This document shows positions 10,687 to 19,329 of a DNA stretch of 64,000 bases, in pieces. A program made the translations under genes and the position numbers. The notes under the pieces are model-generated. The model saw only the letters and a program-made list of their open reading frames with translations. It ran no database searches and had not been told where the DNA came from. The stretch's first letter is position 1; every line of letters starts with the position of its first letter. Source of the stretch: Litorilinea aerophila (lineage in GTDB: Bacteria > Chloroflexota > Anaerolineae > Caldilineales > Caldilineaceae). The stretch is from positions 124,001 through 188,000 of the forward strand of contig NZ_VIGC02000003.1 in assembly GCF_006569185.2 (NCBI RefSeq), in the 5' to 3' direction.

Positions 10687-10716
10687 ATTATAGCCCACCG
10701 CGGTTTGTTGGGCCAA
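10687..10716 (-). promoter_or_regulatory. recJ promoter
   Basis: Minus strand TTGGCC (10716-10711), 18 bp, TATAAT (10692-10687): perfect -10 box, moderate -35, 90 bp before the recJ ATG. Confidence 0.5.
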
Positions 10717-10754
10717 AGGCGAAGGCAGGTGGGGTGTGTCCCAAGATCGCAGGT

Positions 10755-10799
10755 CCCGTTTCCGTACGGGATGGCGTCCGTGCGGTATGGATACCGCAC
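10755..10799. repeat. two hairpins downstream of addA
   Basis: CCCGT/ACGGG (10755-10770) and GTGCGGTA-tgga-TACCGCAC (10780-10799). The second begins 10 bp past the addA stop and may end transcription, though no T-run follows. Style matches the hairpin arrays at 5647 and 63273. Confidence 0.5.
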
Positions 10800-10808
10800 C
10801 TGGCAGGG

Positions 10809-13800
10809 TTAAGAGAGGCCCAAACTCGCCGCCTCCTCCGCCAGCTCCTCCGCGGGGTACCAGTGGACCGCGGCGCTCGCGGCCAGGAGGCAGACGCCTG
10901 TGCGGGGAGCGATGCCCAGGATGCGGCGGGCCGCGTGGTGGTAGATGGCCAGCTGGGGCCGGAAGCTGGCCGCCTTCTGGCGGATCGCCCCGGCTTCCAC
11001 CCATTCGCTCTTCCAATCCACCAGCCACCAGCCCTCCTCGTCCTCAAAGAGCAGGTCCAGGGTGCCGTGGAGGACACCCTGGCCGGTGGTGAGGGTAAAG
11101 GGCACTTCGTGGAGGCGTCGCCGGGCCCTTTGAATCTGGGAGAAGAGGGGCGAACGTTGCAGCCCCGCCAGCAGCCGTCGCGCCCGGCGGACGGCATCCT
11201 CCACCTGGTCCGGTCCGATCACCCCCAGTTGGCGGGCTATCCTGGCCAGGGACGAGCGTAGCGCCTCCCCGTCCAGTTCCAGAATCGTCCATCGGGCCAG
11301 GGCCTGGTGGACCAGGTTGCCCAGGAGATAGCGGGAGACCGGCCGGGCGGTGTGGCCGGGCTGTGGGGGTGGAACTGCCGGCCACAAGGGCAGGGGCCCG
11401 TCCTCCTCCACCGCAGCCTGTTCCATGTCCTGGAGCAGCGTGGTCACGCTGCGGGTGACTGCGCCTGGGACGACCGGCACGGGGCGACAGAGGGCCGGCA
11501 TGGCGGTCAGGGTGGGCGAGAGGGAGGCCATCGGCCTGGCCGGGCGCCTGGCGGGCGGCGGCGCGGCCGGGCGGTGGATGCGGATGCGGAAGGCCGGGGC
11601 GCTGCCGTCGTCCGCCTGGCAGGACCACTCCGCCACCTCTGGCCCGGTGGCCTCGATCTCCCATGCGTCCAGGATCTGGGCCAGCCAGTTTGTAGACGCC
11701 TGGGCGGTCATCTGGCCGGAGAGGATGAGCCGGTCCGCGGCCCGGGTGCAGGCCACGTAGAGCAGTCGCCGGCTCTCGGCCTCTTCCATCTGCTGGATCT
11801 CCGCCTTGCCCCAGCAATAACTGGCCGGCTCCTGCCAGTCGCCGTTCTCATCCAGCACCCGGCAGACCAGCCCGATCTGCGGGTCGTGGAGGATGTACCC
11901 GCCCTGCCGGGTGGAGCGGCGGCCCAGGTCGGCCACGGCTACCACGGGGAACTCCAGCCCCTTGCTGGCGTGGATGGACATGAGCCGGACGGCACCCCCT
12001 TCCGGCTCCCGCCCCAGGGCTTCCCCCTCCCGGGCCTCGGCCGCGCGCAGGTCCGACACCCGGCGCAGGAAGTCGGAGAGGCTGGCGCCGCCCTTCTCCC
12101 GGGCCATGGCCAGCAGCTTCTGCACGTTGCTGAGGGGGCGGTCGCTCCCCTGGCCGGGCTGAGCCTGCAGGGCCAGGGCCACCTCGTAGCCGGTGTGATC
12201 CAGGGCTGTCCGCAGCAGTTGCCACACGTCCACCCGTCCGGCGATAGACCAGAGGTGCTTCAGCACCGTGTGGGCGTGGGCGATCTCCTCATCCTGATCG
12301 GTGGGGGGCGGATCGGCCAGGGCCGCGCGCAGGGGGCGGGGCTCGGCCGGTCGTCGGTTTTCGCCGTCCCGCCAGCGCAGCCGATAGAGGGTTTCGTCGC
12401 TCAGGCCGAAGAGGGGCGAGCGCAGGGCCGCGGCCAGGCTGAAATCGTCGCCCGGGTTGTGCAGCGCCGCCAGCAACACCAGCAGGTTGCGCACTTCCGG
12501 CCGGTCGTAGTAGCCCCGGCCGCTCACCGTCAGGTAGGGCAGTCCCCGCTGCTGGAAGACCTCTTCGTAGAGGGGCAGGCTGGTGGTGGCCCGGAAGAGG
12601 ATGGCCGCGTCCTGGAACTGGAAAGGCCGATAACATCCCCTTCGTTTATCCCAGATGGGGACACCGTCGGCCTGGAGGGAGAGCAGCCGCTCGGCCAGCA
12701 GGTGGGCTTCCCAGCGGCGTCCCGTGTTCGCGTCGATCCTTTCCCCGTCCCCATCTTCGGCCGGCAGGATCCAGAGCTCTACCGGGGGCGGGGCATCCGG
12801 CGGGGTGGGGCGGGCCGCGGTCAACGGGCCGGGCCGCGCTTCGTAGGGTCGGTGGGCGAGGCCGTCCAGGGGCTGGAAGAGGCGGTCGAACAGGTGGTTG
12901 CAGGCGTGCACCAGCTCCTGGTGGGTGCGGAAGGAGCGGTTCAGGGGGATGGGCGCCTGGCCGGTGGCCTGCTCGACCTGTTGTCCCATCTGGTGGAAGA
13001 TCTGCACCTGGGCCTGGCGGAAGCGATAGATGCTCTGCTTGGCATCCCCCACCACGAAGAGGCGCCCCGGCGCATCCGGCGGGGCCAGGACGGCCAGGAT
13101 CTGCTGCTGGATGGGGTTGGTATCCTGAAATTCGTCCACCATCACATGGTGGATGCCGTCCAGGAAGGCCTGCAGCCGTTCGCTCCGGGGCTGCTGGTGG
13201 AGCAGCCGCACCGTGTGCCGCTCCAGGTCGTCGAAGTCCAGCGCGTGGCGCTCCTCCTTCAGCCCGTCGTAGGTGCGGGTGAGCTCGTCCCACAGAGCCC
13301 GCCAGGCCAGCAGGCTGTCCGCGGCCTGCTCGTCCAGGGGGCCGATGCCTTCCAGGAGCCTGGCCTTCTGAAGTTCCTTCAGGTGGTCCCGCAGGGCCCG
13401 GAGCATGGCTTTGACCCAGGCCAGCCGCTCTTTGCCCCAGTTTCTGGCTGCCCCACCCCGCAAGTTGATGGTGTTACAGGCCTCCAGAGCGGCCATCCAT
13501 TCCCCCCGGCCCAGGTGATGGCAGCCCCGCTGCGCGGCCTGTACGTGGGGCGTGAGCTTGTCGCCGGCCGGCAGGGCGTCCATCTGGGGCAGCTCCTCCA
13601 GTGCGGCGGCCAGCTCTGGGCACGCCTGGAGGGCCTGTTGCCAGCGCCGCTCCCGGGCCCGCTCCACCTCCCTGGCCCAGCGGGCCAGCAGGGCCTCCCG
13701 GTCGTCCAGCCGGTCGAAGCGCTGTTGGACGGTGCCCCGCTGGGCCAGCAGATCGGCCATGATATCCCGGATCTGTTGGACCCTGAGGCTGGCGAAGAGG

Positions 13801-14276
13801 GGCAGCGCGGGGTGGTCGACCGTCTCGCCCAGGGTGGCCAGGGTCTGGCGGATGGCCTCTTCGGCCAGCAGGCCCGCTTCGTCCTCTTCCAACACCTGGA
13901 AAGCTGGGTCCAGGCCGGCGGCGATGGCGTTTTCCCGCAGGATGCGGGCACAGAGGCTGTGGATGGTGCTGACCTGGAGCTGATCCAGTTGCTGGCGGCG
14001 CTGCTGCCAGGGGCTGTGGGGGGGCGCGTTTTGGGCCCGTTCCTCCACGCCGGCGCGGATGCGGTTGCGCATTTCCCGGGCGGCTTTCTCGGTGAAGGTG
14101 ATGGCCACCAGGCTCTCCAGTGGCCACTCTGGATGTTGTGCCAGCAGGTGGAGGTAGCGGGCCACCAGCACCCAGGTTTTGCCTGTGCCGGCGCCCGCCT
14201 CCACCACCAGGGAGCGGTCCAGGGTCTGGATGGCCAGGGCCTGTTGAGGAGTAGGGGATGGGGCGGTGCTCATCAT
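10809..14276 (-). CDS. addA: AddA-type helicase-nuclease subunit
   Basis: A 1155-aa UvrD/Rep-family (SF1A) helicase fused to a RecB-type nuclease, the A subunit of the AddAB complex that resects double-strand breaks. Seen in order: Walker A EAGAGTGKT (about residues 26-34), motif Ia AITFTEKAAREM, motif II VDEFQDTNPIQQQIL, motif III VGDAKQSIYRFRQA, motif V SIHASKGLEFPVV, and at the C terminus the nuclease signature GTLDLLFEDEEGWWLVDWKS (PD-(D/E)xK type). The start ATG overlaps the addB stop as ATGA (a second ATG follows at once), so the pair is translationally coupled. Cytoplasmic. Identification is firm at the family level. Confidence 0.92.
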   Translation of the reverse strand: MMSTAPSPTPQQALAIQTLDRSLVVEAGAGTGKTWVLVARYLHLLAQHPEWPLESLVAITFTEKAAREMRNRIRAGVEERAQNAPPHSPWQQRRQQLDQLQVSTIHSLCARILRENAIAAGLDPAFQVLEEDEAGLLAEEAIRQTLATLGETVDHPALPLFASLRVQQIRDIMADLLAQRGTVQQRFDRLDDREALLARWAREVERARERRWQQALQACPELAAALEELPQMDALPAGDKLTPHVQAAQRGCHHLGRGEWMAALEACNTINLRGGAARNWGKERLAWVKAMLRALRDHLKELQKARLLEGIGPLDEQAADSLLAWRALWDELTRTYDGLKEERHALDFDDLERHTVRLLHQQPRSERLQAFLDGIHHVMVDEFQDTNPIQQQILAVLAPPDAPGRLFVVGDAKQSIYRFRQAQVQIFHQMGQQVEQATGQAPIPLNRSFRTHQELVHACNHLFDRLFQPLDGLAHRPYEARPGPLTAARPTPPDAPPPVELWILPAEDGDGERIDANTGRRWEAHLLAERLLSLQADGVPIWDKRRGCYRPFQFQDAAILFRATTSLPLYEEVFQQRGLPYLTVSGRGYYDRPEVRNLLVLLAALHNPGDDFSLAAALRSPLFGLSDETLYRLRWRDGENRRPAEPRPLRAALADPPPTDQDEEIAHAHTVLKHLWSIAGRVDVWQLLRTALDHTGYEVALALQAQPGQGSDRPLSNVQKLLAMAREKGGASLSDFLRRVSDLRAAEAREGEALGREPEGGAVRLMSIHASKGLEFPVVAVADLGRRSTRQGGYILHDPQIGLVCRVLDENGDWQEPASYCWGKAEIQQMEEAESRRLLYVACTRAADRLILSGQMTAQASTNWLAQILDAWEIEATGPEVAEWSCQADDGSAPAFRIRIHRPAAPPPARRPARPMASLSPTLTAMPALCRPVPVVPGAVTRSVTTLLQDMEQAAVEEDGPLPLWPAVPPPQPGHTARPVSRYLLGNLVHQALARWTILELDGEALRSSLARIARQLGVIGPDQVEDAVRRARRLLAGLQRSPLFSQIQRARRRLHEVPFTLTTGQGVLHGTLDLLFEDEEGWWLVDWKSEWVEAGAIRQKAASFRPQLAIYHHAARRILGIAPRTGVCLLAASAAVHWYPAEELAEEAASLGLS

Positions 14277-17200
14277 TGTACCTTTGCCCTCTGGAAACGG
14301 CCGTGGCGGGGCACCTGGCAGAGGTCGGCCAGGTCGCACCAGTCGGCGCAGGTGCCGACCAGGCCCACGGGGCGGGAGGGCAGGTTGGGGAAGTGGCCGG
14401 CGCTCGCTGCTTCGGCGGCCTGGCTCACCGCGCGACAGGCGGCTGCCAGGGTGCTCCGTGCCTTCTCCTGGGCGAAGTCCAGCCGGCCACTCAGTTCCCG
14501 CGTGGGGATGTGGAGGTAGATGCTTTCCACCACAACCCCTTCCCCGAAGAGCTGCTCTGCAGCCAGGGCGTAGAGGGCCACCTGGACGGCCCGGCCCTCT
14601 TCGATGTCTCGCCCGTTGTAGCGGGTGCTGCCGCTCTTGTAGTCGATGATGCGCAGCCGGCCGTCCTCGTCCCGGTCGATGCGGTCGATGATGCCCCGCA
14701 GGCGGATGGCGCGGCCGTCGCCATCGGCGATGTGGGCCGGTGGATATCCCCCGGCCGTGCCGAAGGCCAGCTCCTGCTGGAAGGGATGAAAGCCGGGCCG
14801 ATCGCCGTTTTCCTGGCACTCCCAGCGCAGCAGCGCGGCGAGCTGGCGCCGGATTTCGGCCTGTTCGTGGTGCCAGAGGGGGCTGGGGCGGAAGCCGTAA
14901 CGCTGGGGGGCGTCCTGGAAGATCTCCGTACAGCATGCATCCAGGCAGGCCAGCACCTGGGCCTGGGTGGCCGGGGTGGGCACCGTCTCCTCGGCACAGA
15001 GCCGGCGGTAGAGCCGCTCCAGGATGGCGTGGAGCAGGCTGCCCCGCTGGCGGGCGTCCAGCCCCTCTTCTGGATCCGGTCGGGGCGTCAGTCCCAGCAC
15101 CTGTCGGGCGAAGAAGCCGAACGGACAGGTGTGGTACTGGTTCAGTCGGGACGCGCTCCAGATGTGCTCCGGCCCGTAGCGGTGGGCCAGTTCCTCCTGC
15201 AGGTCCGCGGCCTGGATCACCCCCTGGAAAGGGCCCGGATGCGGAGATTCCCGCTGTTGCCACAGCCAGTGCCCCTGCTGCCCCCATCGCCACAGGGGAG
15301 CCAGGGCCTCGGGCACCTGCCGGGCGCCGGCCCGGGCCAGAACCACAGCCAGCTCCTCCGGGCTGGCAGCCTCTTCCAGGGGCGGGGGCGCGGCCACGGG
15401 GATCCGCACCGGGGTGAGGGGGGCGAAGAGGTCCACCACTGCCTGCCAGTAGGGGGAGGGCGGCCACTCTTCCCCCCGGTCGTCCAGCCACGGGCGCAGC
15501 AGGGTGAGGCGTTGGCCCACGTTGCTGACTGCCTGCCACCAGAGGGTGGCCTCTTCACCGGGCACGGGCCGGCGCAGGGGGATGCCGGCGTCCCGGCGTT
15601 CGTGGGCCGCGTAGAGGACGTCCGGCGGAGGTGGGGTGGGAAATTCGCCCTCGCTCAGCCCCAGCACAAAGAGATAGTCCGGCGTCAGGCCGCGCACGCT
15701 CTCCAGGGTGTCGAAGCGGACCTGGCCGTCCCCGCCCGGGGGGAGGACAGGCACCGCGGGCAGGATCTCCCGCAGATCCCGGCGGAACTCCTCCCACGTC
15801 ACCGTTGGGGGCTCGCCCGGCGCGGCCCCTGTGAGCGCCACGGCGGCGATGAGCTGGCGCAGAGAGTGGAGGGCCAGGCTCAGGGCATCCAGATCTCGGT
15901 CCGGGTAGGGACCCTGCCGGCAGCAGGTCAGCAGATGCAGGGAGGCCTGGGGCTCGTTCTCCTCCGGGAAGAGGCCCAGGATGGCTGTCTGCAGCCAGAG
16001 GGCATAGTCGGCGTGGGTGCCCTGGGCGGGCGGCGTCAGGTGTTGGAAGAGCCCGTCCAGGCCGGAGCGCAGGGCGGCCAGGATCTCGGGGGCGAGCCGG
16101 GCCACCAGGGGCGGTTCGCTGCGATCTTCGTCGTCCACCTGGCCGTCGTCCAGGGAGAGGGTGAGGGGGCGCAGGGCGTGGTGCCACTGGGAGAGGCCAG
16201 CGATCACCGGCCGTTCTCGGGTCAGCTGGTCCAGTAGATCGATCTCCGTTTCACCCAGCCAGGCGCTCACGTCCACGTAGGGCGAGCGGAGCAGGTCAAA
16301 GGTCTGACGCCAGGGGAAGTCGGGCCAGAGGCTCAGGGCGTTGAGCAGCGCGGCCACCGCCGGGTTGGTGGCCAGGGTGCTCTCCACGGCCACCGGCACC
16401 CCGTACTCCTGGGCCACGGTCTCCACCAGGCGCCCGTAGGCCCCGGGCCGGGGCGCGAGCAGTGCGATGGCCTGGGGGGGGACGCCGTCCAGCAGCAGCT
16501 TTTTGATGGCCCGCAGGGCAGCCCGCACCTCTGCCTCTCGGGAAGGGGCTTCCACCAGGACAAGGTCTGGTCCCGGGGCGATGGCTTTGGCCTGGGGCTC
16601 GAAGAGGTGGGCCCGGAGGTGGGTGACCGCGTGGGGGCGGGGCGTGGCCGGCAGGGTCTGCACCTGTTGGGGGGCGAGCTGGGCCAGGATCTGGCGCCGG
16701 GTGGCGTCCAGCCGGGTCAGGGCCAGGCTGGATGCTGGCCGGTCGGGATCCCACAGCAGGTAGAGGTGGAGATGGTCGAAGCAGGGGGCCAGGCCGGCCA
16801 GGAGCGCCATTTCCACCGGGCTGAACTGGTCGAAGCCGTAGACGAAGAGGGGCCCCTCCTGGCGGAAGTTGCCCGGCTGTTGGGCTAGCTGGTCGGCGGC
16901 CAGCCAGAGCAGCCCATCGGCGTCGGAGAGGCGGTGTTCCTGCAGAAAGCGCTGGTACTCCTGGTAGAGCAGGGCCAGTTGCCGGTCCCGTTCGGTGCCG
17001 GTGCGCCGGGCCTCCCGGGCCACCTCTCGGGGGAGGATGCCCTGGGTCTTCATCTCCCGCAGCCAGGCCAGCACCACGTCGGTGAAGCCGGGCTTGTCCC
17101 AGACGGGCGCAAAGGTGGAGAGCTGTCCGGCCTGGTGCAGGCTGCGCAGGAGGGTATGGACCAGCCGCCGGGCGGCGGTACTGTGGATCTCGTGGATGGG

Positions 17201-17428
17201 CTCCTGGCCGATGGCGTGGAGCACGACCTGGGCCAGCCCGTAGAACTGGAAGATGTGCAGGTTGAAGGTGTCGCCCAGGTGCCGGCGCAGCCGGTGGGCG
17301 ATCTGCGCCCGGGGCAACAGCACCCAGACCGGCGCCAGGGGGTCGGCCGCCTTGACGCGTTCCACCAGGGCCTGGAGGTGCGCCAGGGCGGCCTGGTTGT
17401 CGGGGGAGAGGTAGAGGGAGACCGCCAT
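14273..17428 (-). CDS. addB: AddB-type nuclease subunit with iron-sulfur cysteines
   Basis: A 1051-aa inactivated-helicase-like protein with a C-terminal PD-(D/E)xK nuclease, partner of AddA. The nuclease domain shows HTCPFGFFARQVLGL, RGSLLHAILERLYRR, and RGIIDRIDRDEDGRLRIIDY. The Fe-S staple of this family is present as one upstream Cys (HTCPF) plus a C-terminal C-x3-C-x5-C (CADWCDLADLC). The N terminus (LYLSPDNQAALAHL) lacks a Walker A loop, so unlike B. subtilis AddB it probably does not bind ATP there. The ATG at 17428 is 5 bp after the stop of a sugar ABC permease, placing addBA in the same apparent transcription unit. Upstream in-frame reading overlaps that permease and is rejected. Confidence 0.88.
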   Translation of the reverse strand: MAVSLYLSPDNQAALAHLQALVERVKAADPLAPVWVLLPRAQIAHRLRRHLGDTFNLHIFQFYGLAQVVLHAIGQEPIHEIHSTAARRLVHTLLRSLHQAGQLSTFAPVWDKPGFTDVVLAWLREMKTQGILPREVAREARRTGTERDRQLALLYQEYQRFLQEHRLSDADGLLWLAADQLAQQPGNFRQEGPLFVYGFDQFSPVEMALLAGLAPCFDHLHLYLLWDPDRPASSLALTRLDATRRQILAQLAPQQVQTLPATPRPHAVTHLRAHLFEPQAKAIAPGPDLVLVEAPSREAEVRAALRAIKKLLLDGVPPQAIALLAPRPGAYGRLVETVAQEYGVPVAVESTLATNPAVAALLNALSLWPDFPWRQTFDLLRSPYVDVSAWLGETEIDLLDQLTRERPVIAGLSQWHHALRPLTLSLDDGQVDDEDRSEPPLVARLAPEILAALRSGLDGLFQHLTPPAQGTHADYALWLQTAILGLFPEENEPQASLHLLTCCRQGPYPDRDLDALSLALHSLRQLIAAVALTGAAPGEPPTVTWEEFRRDLREILPAVPVLPPGGDGQVRFDTLESVRGLTPDYLFVLGLSEGEFPTPPPPDVLYAAHERRDAGIPLRRPVPGEEATLWWQAVSNVGQRLTLLRPWLDDRGEEWPPSPYWQAVVDLFAPLTPVRIPVAAPPPLEEAASPEELAVVLARAGARQVPEALAPLWRWGQQGHWLWQQRESPHPGPFQGVIQAADLQEELAHRYGPEHIWSASRLNQYHTCPFGFFARQVLGLTPRPDPEEGLDARQRGSLLHAILERLYRRLCAEETVPTPATQAQVLACLDACCTEIFQDAPQRYGFRPSPLWHHEQAEIRRQLAALLRWECQENGDRPGFHPFQQELAFGTAGGYPPAHIADGDGRAIRLRGIIDRIDRDEDGRLRIIDYKSGSTRYNGRDIEEGRAVQVALYALAAEQLFGEGVVVESIYLHIPTRELSGRLDFAQEKARSTLAAACRAVSQAAEAASAGHFPNLPSRPVGLVGTCADWCDLADLCQVPRHGRFQRAKVQ

Positions 17429-17433
17429 GGCGC

Positions 17434-18291
17434 CTACGCCTTCAGTGCGCCCTCCAGCAGGCCCTGGAAGAAGAACTTCTGGGCCAGGGCAAAGACCAGA
17501 ATACCCGGCGCGATGACGATGACGTAGACCGCGGCGATGCGGGGCCACGCCCACTGGCCCATGCCGCCGTGGGCCGAGGCCAGCACCACGGGCAGGGTGC
17601 GCACGATCTGGTCGTTGGTGAGGGTGGCGGCCAGCAGGTATTCGCCCCAGGCGGTGACGAAGTTGACGATGAGGACCACCACCAGGCCGTTGGTGATCAG
17701 GGGCAGGGTCACCGACACCAGGGTCCGCCATGGCCCGCAGCCGTCGATGCGGGCAGCGTCGATGAGCTCTCGGGGGATCTGCTCGAAGATGCTGCGCATG
17801 ATCAGGATGCTGATGGCCAGGTTCAGGGTCACGTAGGGCAGGATCAGGCCGCTGGTGGTGTTGATGAGCCCCAGGGTGCGCTGGATCTCGAAGATGGAGA
17901 TGAGGGAGACCACCCGCACCGGGAAGTAGAGGGAGGCGATGAGGCCAAAGAGCACCAGCCGACGGCCGGGCAGCTCCAGGTGTACCAGCGCGTAGCCGCC
18001 CAACACCGCACAGAGGGAGGTGATGAAGACGGTGGCCAGGGTGACGTAGACGCTGTTCCACAGGTTGCGGGGCAGGGTCTCGATCTTCTCCAGCACGTAG
18101 GCGTAGTGGGTGAAGTCGAACTGCTCCGGCCAGAGGGCGCCGGTGTAGGCGTCCGGGATGGACTTGATGGAAAGCAGAAAAACCCAGGCCAGGGGCAGCA
18201 GGATGATGAGCACGAAGAAGTTGATGACCAGGTGCTTGGCCAGGGTGGCTATCTGTCGGCGGCGACGAAGATGGGCGTGGGAAACGGTCAT
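17434..18291 (-). CDS. sugar ABC transporter permease (MalG type, CUT1)
   Basis: A 285-aa inner-membrane permease with about six transmembrane helices; first helix HLVINFFVLIILLPLAWVFL. The cytoplasmic EAA loop that docks the ATPase reads ELIDAARIDGCGPWRTLVSV followed by TLPLI. The C terminus FFFQGLLEGALKA is typical of MalG/UgpE-like subunits. It follows the other permease by 12 bp and precedes addB by 5 bp. Together with the upstream permease and binding protein it forms a CUT1 importer lacking its own ATPase; the substrate is not readable from sequence. Confidence 0.92.
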   Translation of the reverse strand: MTVSHAHLRRRRQIATLAKHLVINFFVLIILLPLAWVFLLSIKSIPDAYTGALWPEQFDFTHYAYVLEKIETLPRNLWNSVYVTLATVFITSLCAVLGGYALVHLELPGRRLVLFGLIASLYFPVRVVSLISIFEIQRTLGLINTTSGLILPYVTLNLAISILIMRSIFEQIPRELIDAARIDGCGPWRTLVSVTLPLITNGLVVVLIVNFVTAWGEYLLAATLTNDQIVRTLPVVLASAHGGMGQWAWPRIAAVYVIVIAPGILVFALAQKFFFQGLLEGALKA

Positions 18292-18303
18292 GGTACTTTC
18301 TCC

Positions 18304-19248
18304 CTAATCCTGGGGGCGGAAGACATAGAGCAGGCCGGCCACCACCACCATCATGGCCATGGCGCCGATCCAGCCGATGGCCGCGGCGTAGCCCTGGAGC
18401 CACTCACCGATCTTGAAGGCCAGGTCGTACATGTAGACGGTCCAGGTGTAGGTGGGCGAGGCCCGGTTGAAGCCGCCGAAGATGAGAAACTCGTCGATGA
18501 CTGCCATGGCCGAGCCGAAGCGGAGGACCACCAGCACGGCCAGGACCGGGCGCAGGCGGGGGATGGTGACGTGGAGCAGGAGCTTCCACTCGTTGGCCCC
18601 GTCGATGCGGGCGGCCTCGTAGAGCTCCTTGGGGATGGCGGCCAGCCCGGCCAGGAAGAACATGGTGTGGTAGCCCAGCCCCCACCAGACCTCGAAGATG
18701 GCCACTGCGGGCAGGGTCAGGGGGGTGCCACCCAGCCACTGGGGCGCGGTCTGGGGAGTGAAGAGGTGGAGCACCTCCACCAGGATGTAGTTGATGGGGC
18801 CGATCTGGAAGTTGTAGAGCCACTTCCAGAGCACGAAGATCATGGGGCCGGGGATCACCGCCGGGATCAGGATGATGATGCGGTAGAAGGTAGCCAGGCC
18901 TCGATGCTGTACCCGGTCCACCAGCACGGCCAGCAGGAGAGGGATGATGATGGTGCCGGGCAAGAACATGAGGGTGAACTGGGTGGCCCGCCACAGGCCG
19001 GCGTACATGACCGGGTCCTGCAGGGCGTCCACGTAGTTCTGCAAGCCCACCCATTGGGCCGGCTCGGTGCTCAGGTATTTGTAGTTGGTGAAGCTGATGA
19101 AGAGCACCCGCAGGATGGGGTAGACCATGTAGCCCAGGAAGAAAAACAGGGCCGGCACCATGAAGACCCAGTTGGTCAGGTTACGCAACACGGCCGGCGG
19201 GCGGTAGGGAAGGGCCTGGAGTTTCGGTTTGGAGGTCAGTGTGGCCAT
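18304..19248 (-). CDS. sugar ABC transporter permease (MalF/UgpA type, CUT1)
   Basis: A 314-aa inner-membrane permease, partner of the MalG-type gene. Helix 1 is NWVFMVPALFFFLGYMVYPI; the periplasmic loop has the usual WVGLQNYVDALQDP; the EAA loop is ELYEAARIDGANEWKLLLHV followed by TIPRLRP. The start ATG at 19248 has CAGGAGAACC upstream. A strong hairpin separates it from the binding-protein gene. Confidence 0.92.
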   Translation of the reverse strand: MATLTSKPKLQALPYRPPAVLRNLTNWVFMVPALFFFLGYMVYPILRVLFISFTNYKYLSTEPAQWVGLQNYVDALQDPVMYAGLWRATQFTLMFLPGTIIIPLLLAVLVDRVQHRGLATFYRIIILIPAVIPGPMIFVLWKWLYNFQIGPINYILVEVLHLFTPQTAPQWLGGTPLTLPAVAIFEVWWGLGYHTMFFLAGLAAIPKELYEAARIDGANEWKLLLHVTIPRLRPVLAVLVVLRFGSAMAVIDEFLIFGGFNRASPTYTWTVYMYDLAFKIGEWLQGYAAAIGWIGAMAMMVVVAGLLYVFRPQD

Positions 19249-19278
19249 GGTTCTCCTGTGTTATGACGAAACAACAAG

Positions 19279-19308
19279 CAGCAGGGGCCATGGTCCTGGC
19301 CCCTGCTG
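19279..19308 (-). promoter_or_regulatory. intercistronic hairpin between SBP and permease
   Basis: CAGCAGGGGCCA and its exact complement form a 12-bp stem with a 6-nt loop, 21 bp past the SBP stop and 30 bp before the permease start. It is likely to stabilise the SBP transcript or attenuate downstream expression, as for the malE-malF hairpins of enteric bacteria. Confidence 0.65.
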
Positions 19309-19329
19309 TGCAATCCCGATGGAAAGGAG

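Noticed and set aside
14277-15539. extension of addA upstream of its ATG
   Set aside because: It overlaps the addB nuclease domain in another frame; the ATGA overlap gives the natural start.
11307-16237. long plus-strand open frames over addA and addB
   Set aside because: Antisense to genes with complete helicase and nuclease motifs; no family signature and no initiation signals.
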